Assembly: GCA_018398765.1 (NCBI GenBank) | Contig: JAHBMJ010002097.1 | Span: 144,795-175,073, forward strand | Source of the DNA: Chromera velia | Taxonomy: Eukaryota; Sar; Chromeraceae | Length of the DNA: 30,279 nt | Reading direction: 5' to 3' | In this document: in pieces, positions 1 through 10,180 of the stretch | Layout: every line of letters starts with the position of its first letter | How positions within the stretch are numbered: position 1 is the stretch's first letter | Position numbers and translations under genes: made by a program | Notes under the pieces: generated by a model | Told to the model about the DNA's origin: nothing | The model's input: the letters and a program-made list of their open reading frames with translations, nothing else | Databases searched by the model: none

Positions 1-3000
1 CCCCCTAAGTCCCGCCTGATCGACTGACCGTGCACCCAAAGGAACACAACGGCGATGTTGACGAGGACAATCACCTGTACAGGAGAGTCCGGGATGGCAG
101 CAGGGAGTGCCAGGGGAAGTCTGACGAGGATACGACGGGCCATCACCCAAATCTCCCACCAGTAGGTGGAGGGCTTGAAGTGCTTGAACAAGAAACCGTA
201 CCTGCAGTCCATCCATTCACATTTTCATTCTCATAAAATTGACAGGTGAACAAACAGACTGAAGGTCTGCATGAACTTGCCAGAGGAGAAGATATTCAAA
301 ATAGCACGGTATACCACAACCAAGGCTTTCGAAGTTCTGCGGCAGATTTCTGGGGGAAGTGATTCCGTCAAGAGTACAGGTTGAGGAAGAAAGAGCAACA
401 GCAGAAAGAAAACGAGCAAAAAAGGAAAAAGTAAAGTTGTGACTGTCAATACACTCACTCCCCTTTGCTTTTCTGTTCGTCAACAAACAAACACGCACGA
501 TCAGGACTGCAGACCGACCTCAGGATGACGCTCTGCTTGGTGAGGTTCTTCCGATTCCTGAACAGGAGAATGCCGAAGAGAACCGGAATGCCGACTGTCC
601 ACACGACCACCCCTGCAGCCGCAACCAGCAGCCAAGGCCGGTGTTGGGGACCGTAGCAATCCACCTGAGGGTTGCTAGCGAGCACGTTGTACTCCACGCC
701 CTCGACCCACAGGGTCTTGCAGTGCACGTTCGAGAGGAAAATGCGAGAGATTTTCGGGTGGAGGTAGTAGACCGCAATCACAAACGTCCCAATCATCGCG
801 GAGATGTCCATCACACACCACGAACTCCCAGCACCCCCCACCCGTTTCCTTTCCTCCTCCTGCTCAGCCCTATTTCTCATCTTTCTTCTCTTGGAATTGG
901 CCTCGGAGGTTGAGGTCAGCTCGCCTTCTGCAGGCGTGACTGCACCACCCCTCTTCGTTGCTGCACTGCTGCCGGGAGGGGAGAGACGACGGAGGGAAGT
1001 GGAGGAGGGCATCACAGAGAAGAGACCAAACAGGGAGGGCTTCCTCGCTTCCCCCCGTTTGCGCAACTGGTCTGCCTGCTCTCCTTCCTTCACTTCCTGC
1101 TGCTGTTCTGCTGTTGTCTGCGCGTTCTCCTCCCCTAATGCAACATCGACTGTGGAGGTTGTGGACAGTCTGCGTGTCCTCTTGTCATCCTTCTCGCCTG
1201 ACTCCCTTCTGCTGCTGCTGTTGTTCACCCCCCCTGCCTCAATGGAGACCGTCCTCTCCCTCTCTCCGGCCAACGAGAGAGCCTCACTTGAAGGGGCAGA
1301 AGGGAAAGTCTGCAGGGCAGGTGGTTGCCTGACGACGACAATCTCTCCAGCCTCAGCAACCTGTTGTTGATGGGAGAAGGTGCTGGGTGGATGTGCTTCG
1401 TTGGTGTCTCTAGATCTAGAGCGGGAGGGAGACAGCGGCTCTCTCTCGTCCTCCTCCTCCTGCTCTCTGACTTCCCGAAACACAGAAGGCACAACTGCTG
1501 TCTCAGCCTTCTCCTCCACTCTTCCACCCCCCTCACTCTGCTTCGACTCTCCCGATTCCTGCCGAGCCCTGCCGAAGGGCATCCAGGCGGAGACGGCAGA
1601 GACGACCCCACGCACCTGTGTCCATCTGCTGCTGCTGTTCTTTTCCTTCTCCTGGCCGCTGTCCGAGTTGTCGTCCACCAGGGCAGCCAGGCTCTTCGAG
1701 TCCGAGCGTCCCACACGGGATCTCTTGCTGCATGTGTCGGAGATGCACGAGAGCGCAATCACGACGAGAAACGCAATGGGAGGCACCAAAACAGCACCAA
1801 GCAGGTGGAGGTGTTCGGGGATGGCGCTGCCGAGGTTGGTGGTGAGGTCCGGGAGGCAGTTCAGATCCAGACTGAAGATGACGGGATCGAAAATTCGGCG
1901 GGCGAGATCAAATGCCCCCTCCTCTGTGGAGGCCCCCGGAAAGACCCGGCGGACGTGGGTCCAGAAAAGCGTCAAGGTGAGTCCAGTGAACTCAAACCAT
2001 GTGAAGGATATCTTCACAATCGTGACTTGCATCGACTGGTCTACCACAAACGCCTTCTTCTCATTATTTCTGACCATCAATCTCACAATCAAATACCCGA
2101 CCACCACCACAACGAGCACCACTGCTGCGATCTTCAGCAGCGAAATGCCGAAGTGGGGACACTCAAAACAGCCATCGTTCAACAGAGCCTTGGTGTAACC
2201 TTTCGGACAGGCGGCACAGAACGCATCGGTTGTGTTCAGACCGCACACGTTGCCCTGGAGGCACACTGCGGACCCTCCAGGGCACGCAGCGATGACTGAG
2301 TTCTCTGCGTGGGGACCTTCTGTCTTCCTCAGACTGCGGGGAGCTGCTGTCTGGAGACTGCTGGAGGGGGCTGCAGGGTTCGCCACGACGGCTGTCAGGT
2401 TCCTAAGGGACCACCCTGACAGAAGGGGGTGCTGGAGGGTGGACACCAACCTTTCGGTTTGGGAGTGTACAGCTTCAGACAGACGACGCAGGTGGTGCGT
2501 TGAGGAGGCACTGAAGGGCGGCACCTCTGACTGCTGCTGGTTGGGAAACTCGAAGGACTCGTTCAAGAAGGCGAAGTAATTCGGAGGGGGTATGCACGAG
2601 GACAGGGAGGTGCCGTTGGAGTGCAGCCACTGATACACGCAGGGGCAGATGGAGGGACGGGTCCAGTTCTGGATGCTCAAGGCGAACCATCCAGCCTTGG
2701 GAGAGGGGCAGATGGAGGAGAGCAGAGAGGTGTGCTGCAGCTCCATCAGAGCCTCCTGCGAACAGACAAACAAACAAAGAAGAAAAAAGATTCATTCATT
2801 GTTCGATGGGCGACCACAATGAGCGAGGCTCTCCACACACTACAAAACAGAGACTGAGAGAGAGCATAAACGAGTAAGAACAGGCCACTACACCTCTTGC
2901 GAGGAAAACGGAGGGCGCAGAAACGGAACAGAAGAGTCAGGGACAACAAACAAGCAGCAGCAGGAGACAGCCAAACAGAGAAAACGAAGAAGAGAAAGGA

Positions 3001-6000
3001 AACCCGACAGCAGTCGAGAAAGCAAGCAAAAAGAAAGAAAGAAACACGAGGCTACTGACCGTCAGGTTCATGTCAAAGAAAGAAGCGTAGCGATCGAAGT
3101 CCCACGGCATCTCTTCCTCCTCATCGTCATCATCGTCATCTACAAAGTCCGGGATTTCGGCTTCCTCCTTCTCCAGAGCATCAAGAGCCCCGTTCCCTCC
3201 ACCAGCCAGATCTCCTCGGTACTTGAGGTTACCCTGAAGTTCTTCTTTATTCGGTGCACACACAGACGCGTCCGGACAGTCCCGGCACGCGCCCGCACCC
3301 ACAAAATCCTCAAACAGACCCGAGGGACAACGATCGCAACCCGAGGCACCGGGAGTCTCTGAGAAGGTACCAGGGAGACATAAAGAACAGGTCTCAGACC
3401 CCTCATAAGAGAATTGCCCCGGAGGGCACTGACAGCACAACCCGTCCATTTCTCTCATCTCCTTGAAAGCCCTCCCTCCTCCAAGCTCGAAAGAAAAAGG
3501 AGAACGGTCAGCAACGACCAACCCCCACAAGTCTCGGGGATCGGAGTCGCACTTGAATTGCAAATCGCTCACACACTGTCTCCCCTTCTTCCGAGCAGGG
3601 AAATCTAGGCTTGAAGCATAGCCAGCAGGACAAGCCTCGCACTCGAGACCCGTGCTCTGCTCACCCAAATTACAGGGTACACAGAGATCGCAGGAGTGAC
3701 GCTCCTCTCCGCACCACGCTCCCGTCTCTCCCTCCTCCTCCACCCTCTTCCTCTCATCCAAAGCCTCCTGGATGCCCTTGCAATACACCCCCCTCTCCTC
3801 TGCAGTCCTCCACCTAGGTGCCTCTGTCCCCGACGCACATCCAAACATATGGGGGTCCACACTGAGAGTCAGAGTTCGGTTCTTGCAGACCTCCCCGAGT
3901 AGATCCACCAGACTGAAAGAAGAAAAGAGGAGGGGGGGGCAAGGAGAGCATTGTACGGGAGAGGCGTTCCCTCCTCATACATTCACAAAAAAAAACACCG
4001 CCTTATTTCGGAAACGGTTTTGCCAGTGAAACACAACACAGACACATAAAGTGAGAACAAGACTGGTCATTCATTCATGCTATTCCAACCATGTCTGTCC
4101 ATAAGACAACAGATCCGCCGAAGGGGCCCACCCAGCTCCTCTCCCGCCAGACATACCCACACCCAAAACACACAAAATACAACTCAAAGCAGCAGCACAG
4201 AATTAAGAAAGCAAAAAGCACCCCATCCACCTTGAGGGCAGTCCCGGTCCCCTCTCGAGTGTGTCCCAATTCCCTGACAGGTCCAACTCCTGAAGGTTCC
4301 CCATGCTCCCAAACACATTCGGGACCTTCCCGGAGATCCTCGTGGAGGCTAGGCGCAGAACCCTCAGCTCGGTCTTCTTCCCAAGGTCATGGGGGATCTT
4401 CCCACTCACCTGAAAGATCAGTCAGTCAGTGACAGAGAGAAAAAAGGGGGGTCGTGCAGAGTCGGAACAAATCAACAAGTTGGGGGGGGAAACACACAGC
4501 AGAGCTGTCATGAGTGGAACAATGATCACAGACCCGGTACAAGTCTGGACAGAAAGAAGCCAAAGAAAAGAAGAAGAAAAGCATAAAAGAAGGAAAGAGA
4601 GATCTGATGTATGTGACTCCTCTCGGAGACTCCGGGCCGTCATTTCTGCATGCCCGGCGCACTATGTGGGAGTTTCTGTCTCTCTGCGCCTCCGTCTTTT
4701 TGTTCTTCCATGACAGCCCCCAAACGACCGCAGCAAGACGCCTTGGAAGAAGAGTGGTCAGGGATGAGATTAGAAGCTGAGTCCGTTCAATCGAACGCCC
4801 TCAGCAGCCAGACAGCCATCACCTCCGAAACAAAGAGAGGGAGGGAGAGGGCGGCCCGAGCCCTGTGCTGTCGGAATGAGAACAGGGAGGCACTGTTTTG
4901 ATGGCAGGCATCCTCATTTCTTTCTTTCTTTCTTTCTTTCTTTCTTTTTTGCTCTAAACACAAGAGCCACCTTCTTTCCTTCAATTTCCTTTCTCCCCCA
5001 CACGATGCACCGACACAGACAGGTTCAAGAAACGAACAACCCGATCGCCCGACCGAGAGACGGACCTGAGTGTCCGAGAGGCCCAGAAGGACCACCTTGT
5101 CGTGCAGAGCCCCTACGATGTCCTCGACCTTCCCGGTCACCTCCGAGTTCCTCGACACGTCGAATCGCTCCACGACAGGAAGGTGGAACACCCCCTTCTT
5201 CAAAGGCAAGTCCCCTCTGAAGTCGTTGGAGTCCAACATCAAAGTCGTCAGGTTCAGATACCCCCCCACACCCCCAGCCTGGCCCTCAGAGACCCCGGCA
5301 CATCGACTCAAGGCACCCACGTCCCCCACGAGGGCGTTTCCGGACAGGTGCAGAGAGCGGAGAGAGGGGGGGAGACCGGCGCCTCCCTCGGGACAGAGTG
5401 AGTCGAAAGGGTTCCCCTCAAATTTGTTTCCAGAGAGGTTGATCGTCCCGACGTGTGTCAGACGACGCAGACTCGAGGGGACCGGTCCCGAAAGGCCGAT
5501 GTTCGCAAGATGCACAATGTAGTGTCCTGCCTTTTCGCCCTCTGCCTGCTTTCTGCACTCAACCGCCCCCCACATCTGCCCTGCCCCCCTCTTGCTGCAA
5601 ATGTCCTCATGAGGCTTCAACTTCGCGAACACCCTCTGTGCCTCAGAAGGGGGTTCCTTGTCTGCTGCCTTCAGAGAAGGAAAAGGGCCCTCACCGCACA
5701 GCTCCCTGAAGCCCTCCGGGTCGTAGTCCTCGTTCGCCCTCAGGCCGGCCACTGGGGACTGCTGCCAGTGCTGCAGGAGGGCGCAGTTGTACTTGTTGGA
5801 GAAAATCTCATGGAGAACCGCCAGCATTTGTGCGTGATCCTGCAAAGGGGACAACAGTAAGAGAGAGAAATACAGGCAGCAGAGAAACGGTTTTCCAAAC
5901 TCAGCGCTTTCTTCATGGTCCCTGTTCCTTTCCCATCCTTCCTTTCCTGCAGAAAAAAGAGACGACCCGACACACAGAGAGAGAAAGAAAGAGAGAGAGA

Positions 6001-6023
6001 GAGAGCTCACGACGTCAACGCAT

Positions 6024-6062
<39 letters not shown>

Positions 6063-9000
6063 GAAAGAGGGAAGAGACCACCAACTGACCGCCAGACACT
6101 CGAAGCACACAGAGGAGCACACGATGCAGTCCTCTGGCTGCGATGTGTTGTTCAGGAGGGCCATCTGACCCCACTGGGGCTCCACGGGTGTCTCGGGCAG
6201 GCAGACCTCCCCTCCTCCCCCCTCGAGAATATGGAGAGTTCGGACGGTGGGGAAAGACAAAGACACAGGACCTTCCTCTTCGTCCGCCCCCCGAGGACGT
6301 TCTTGGACGTTCGTCAGAAGAAAAATGCCTGTCACGTTGGCATTCCTCGATGCCGCCCTCACGCCTGCATGCATGAATCGAATCGTTCATGTGCGCACGT
6401 GCAAGGGGAGGAGGAAGCGGGTCTTTCTCGGTCGAGGAAAAAAAAAAGTGTATGAGAGTAGGGAGTGCGATGCTAAAAGACGAAGTGACCAAGGGACACG
6501 GAGCAGAAGGAAAAAAAAGGAAACCAAGTGACTAAAAAGTGGGGGGACTGTCCCTCGCGTATCACTCTATTTTTCTCCCCGTCTATGACGATACGAGGGG
6601 CATCTTGGACGACTGACCGTAAGGAGAGGGAGATGCCATTGCAACAGCCGAGGTGCACCTAGGATCCTTCTCTGTCTCTGTGCTGCCTAAGGAGAGCACA
6701 GGATGGCGTCGAGAGTCTAGTTGTTGTGCGTGACGACTGTGCAGAGCGATGCCCACCATGCCTCCCTGCCCCCCAACGTTGGGGGCTGTCATCTTGGACC
6801 GTCTCCCTAGAGCCTCGAGGCTCTTCAGGAGCTCCTTGCCGTTCAGACGAAGGACCGTGAGGTCGTCAGCGTCATCACTGCCAGGAGCAGCCAGGTGGGT
6901 CAGGTTGATGAACTTCGTGTGGTTGATGTCGAACCGGTCCTGGTTCGTGAGCACGACCACCCGGATTTGATCTAAGAGGGTGTAGTCGGTGCGGGTCTCC
7001 TCCATCCAGAAGACGCCGGCAGGGGAGGGGGAGGGGGAAGGGGAGGGGGAATGGACGGGCATGGAAATGGGGGAAGTGAAACCGCCAACGGGGATGGGAG
7101 TGGTTGTGCTGTTGAGCAGAAGGGAGAAAGGAGGAGTTGAGATTGGGAAAGAAGGGGTGGGGGTGGGAGGCTCATAGGTGGGATCCTCGACGCCTTCCGA
7201 GTCTCTCCCTCTACCTCTTCTATCCCTGTCAAAAAGGTTCCCAATCGAGTATCGTCTCTGTCTGTATCTAGACACCAGACTGCCTGTATTCGATCCCGAC
7301 CGAAAGAACCACCCGAACGCACCCTGGTTGTCCTGTAGTCTCCTCCTTCTATCCTCTTCAACTGTCGGGGGTCCCCTCATTGCTTCTGCTCTGAGCACAG
7401 CGGCAGCAGTCTGCAACACCTGCCGTGTGGTTGTGTACACAATCGGCGTTTTCTTCATGAAAGGCGTGCCAGGGGGAATGCCCAGGCGGGCCCAACTGAC
7501 TTCACAGTCACCTGCAAAGTCAGTCAGGCGTGCGTCAGGATCATCAGACGCCGCATCGCAGTACCGAGGGTTCAGACCCATGAACCCCCTGAAGAGAGTA
7601 TGATCCTTCTTCATCTCCTTAAGATAAGGCCCCAGGTTATCTGCCAAGTCGTCAGACGCCAGGAAGGCAACGTCACGTCTATCCAACAACCCCCAATCTG
7701 TTGGTAGTGCCCCCTCCATTTGGTCCGCAGCCCCTGTTCCCACCCACTTCCCGGGGCTTTTGAATTCTGTCTGGTTCCTCGAAGCGTTCACAAACGTCTC
7801 TAACTGAGATCTTCCGAGCAAAAGGATGAAGACGGAAACGTCCTCCTTGGCGTTGAGTGCGAACAAACGCTGTCGCAGTTCTTCAGAAGAACTCTCGACA
7901 ACTGCGTGTCCCGTGATGCGCACATCGTTTCTCACCGACAGCTTCTCAATCTCCTGAGCGAGGCCTCTCGAATACCCCGTGGGTGCCTGCACAATCGCTG
8001 CCCTCTTCCAGTCATTCTTCCACTGATTCTCCCTCAAGGTCAACAACAGGGCTTGAGCCTGAATGTCGTCGGAGGGAATATTCATTCGAAGAAAATACTG
8101 ATATGTGTTCAGTTCTGTGGCAGTGGCTGTGCAGGTGATGAAGGGCACCTGATGGAATGTTGCCAGAGGCAGAAGCGTGGACGCGGTCTGGGAGTCCACC
8201 AGACCCAAGATCAAAGACACACCACTGCCCACCATGGCCTCAAAAACCGGAAGGGTGGAATTGTAAATCCCGGGTTGCCTCTGGGCCCTGCGGAGAAGAA
8301 GATGAGGAGGAGCAGGGAAGGAAGAAAAAACAACCAGAAGAACAATCCAGCCATGCACACATCAGAGAAACATCTGACAGAGTCTTGCATGGGCACCAGA
8401 GGACACCCCATGCAGAAGCTCTCTCGGCGATGCCCGACCTTCCCATCCGCCCCATTTCTCTCTATTCACTTCAGAAAAAACGAAGAAAGAGATCCGAGCT
8501 CTCATGGCTGAAGTTCTCTTTCCGCAAACACAATTAACACAGCCATTTTTTCGCTAATCTCCGCCAAGTCCCCGCCCCTACGTCCTCCCAGAAGCAGGCT
8601 TTCACATCACCTAATCAAACAGCCCCTGGTTGGAGGGGAGTCAGAAAAACAGAAGCAGAGAAGAGAATTAAAAAAAAAAAAATGAGGAAAAGAGAATGAA
8701 AAAGAGAAAGCAGGAAATTAGAGGGAAAGAGTGAAGAACGAAGACTGACTCATGATCCTTCAGATAACCCAGCTCGAGGGACCCCACCAAGAGTTCGATC
8801 TCCACTTCCTGGCCGTCCACAGTCAGGGGACCTCCAAAATCCTGAGAGGGGAGGACAAAGCAGGCGTGTGTCAATCGATTGATCTAAGCGTGCAATGAAA
8901 GGCACAGATAGGATGCCTAGAGACATGGGTAGCAGGGCACCAAGATCAGAGCCATCAAGCCGATCGGATGGAAAGCTTGGCGGAAGGCCAAATATAGGCC

Positions 9001-9413
9001 AGAAGGCCGACAAAGCACGTCGGAAAGCAAGCAAGCAAACAGACTTTGGGCAGGCAGACAACGAATAAAGCGCGCAAGCGGACAAGCAGGCGCAAGCCAG
9101 GCAGTCGGCAAGACCAGCAGAGATAGACAGGCAATACTTGCAAGACAAGCCCCCCACCTGCAGAGCCTTGTGAAGTGCATATCGATACGTCGAGGAGTCC
9201 CAGTCGAAAGTGAGGACCTGCATAGCGGCATGGGGATGCATGCATACATACATCTGCAAGTTCAACTTTGGATTGACAAGAAGTCGTTGAAGGAGGATGC
9301 CAGAGGGGAAGGGTATGGCTGATCAAGTCACTCACCCCAATTCTGATCACCACCCGCTCCGCAAAGCAGACGGCAACTGCCGCCAGAAGGAAAAATACAA
9401 AACGAAACATCAT
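1..9413 (-). CDS. Large multidomain receptor-like membrane protein (PBP-I, LRR, Cys-rich, multi-TM), 3' end beyond window
   Basis: Ten visible exons, all with GT-AG borders and compatible phases: 9413-9336, 9217-9158, 8841-8750, 8287-6618, 6364-6090, 5839-5066, 4409-4231, 3912-3060, 2755-519, 201-29. Together they give 2130 codons, and a donor at 29/28 leads off the left edge. Residues 1-18 are a hydrophobic signal peptide. Residues about 20-420 resemble the type I periplasmic-binding fold (ANF-receptor ligand-binding region). Residues about 726-1040 are leucine-rich repeats (LTTLMLDSNDFRGDLP, LRVLRLASTRISGKVP). Residues 1043-1327 are cysteine-rich with CPPGQFS/CLPGTFS GCC2/GCC3-like units, followed by an acidic D/E run. 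Membrane spans lie near 1532-1552, 1643-1666, 1976-1992, 2034-2059 and 2110-2129; between the second and third is a long polar loop. The start is the first of two tandem ATGs. Known of the family: such domains bind extracellular ligands. Inferred: a plasma-membrane sensor or adhesion protein. The ligand is unknown. Confidence 0.82.
4917..4950. repeat. TTTC microsatellite in an intron of the receptor-like gene
   Basis: About seven TTTC units, then a T run. It lies in the intron between exons 5066-5839 and 4231-4409. Confidence 0.9.
5975..6062. repeat. GA tract and CA microsatellite in an intron of the receptor-like gene
   Basis: A GAGA-rich stretch (about 5977-6006) is followed by about eighteen CA units (about 6025-6061), close to the donor at 6089. 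Apparent Cys-Val repeat peptides here are artefacts of the CA repeat. Confidence 0.9.
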
Positions 9414-10180
9414 TCAATTCATCCAGGAACAAGTAATGAGATTGCCACCTAATGATTTGATTCCGCACCACCTTGAAAGACTGTCTCCTCCACCACAACG
9501 GCTCTTCACGTCAATTTTTCAAAAAATCCGCAGCATCCTGGAAGAAAACTCGGACCAACTGCGGAAACCGAGGAGGCTTAACACATCACACCCGTACAAC
9601 GTGTATGCGATCTCACAGAACTACCCTATTTTCCTGCACTGTTAGCCTCTTGAAAGTCAAAGATCCGAATTCTGTGAATGATCTTCCAGCGCCCCGGAAA
9701 GTTTTCGCTTTCACGGGGCAGCGCGTAGCTAGCCGAGCTATGCCGAGCAAATTGACAAAACGCGCTGCATGCCTTTCGGGCCCGCGCGCACACTGAGACA
9801 CGAGAAGATGCGGCCCCGGAAAGACCGGCAAGGGGCCGGGCCGCGGACACGAACAATATCGAGGCAAATTTCGCTTTTCCGGACCTCTCGCACGACACGG
9901 CTACACGGCCCCCATGCATGCATGCATGAATTTTGTTTCCCTGAACAAATTTCTGTCGCAGTTCCTCGCAATCTGAAGCTTCTCCAGCCACAGCTCTTCA
10001 TTCGCAGATCCACCAATCAATTGCAGTCTTCTTGAAGCCAAAGAAACTTTACCAGCCGATCAACGCAAGAAAGTCCTCCCCCTCGAAAGCCACCCTTGCA
10101 TACAGTAACACGCACTGTTGCTTCAGTAGCGTGTTGCAATCTCGAAACAGAGTCTCGAAATCTCTTATACTGCAAACAGG
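9414..10180. promoter_or_regulatory. Shared 767-bp upstream region of two divergent genes
   Basis: This region lies between the start codons of the receptor-like gene (minus) and the six-cysteine repeat gene (plus), so it should hold both promoters. It contains a TGCATGCA-type run at 9914-9928 and an imperfect hairpin at 9691-9719 (GCCCCGGAAAG facing CTTTCACGGGGC). A further GC-rich stretch with GGCCCCGG and GGGGCCGG lies at about 9810-9845. No coding frame here is convincing. Promoter function is inferred from position. Confidence 0.55.

Noticed and set aside
1325-2299. Plus-strand open frame of 324 codons
   Set aside because: It is antisense to the large exon 519-2755, whose frame has membrane segments and matching splice phases. 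The plus frame has no family signature.
4787-6061. Start of the LRR frame inside the CA repeat, giving a Cys-Val repeat N terminus
   Set aside because: The true exon begins at 5839 after a CAG acceptor. The Cys-Val run is the translated microsatellite.
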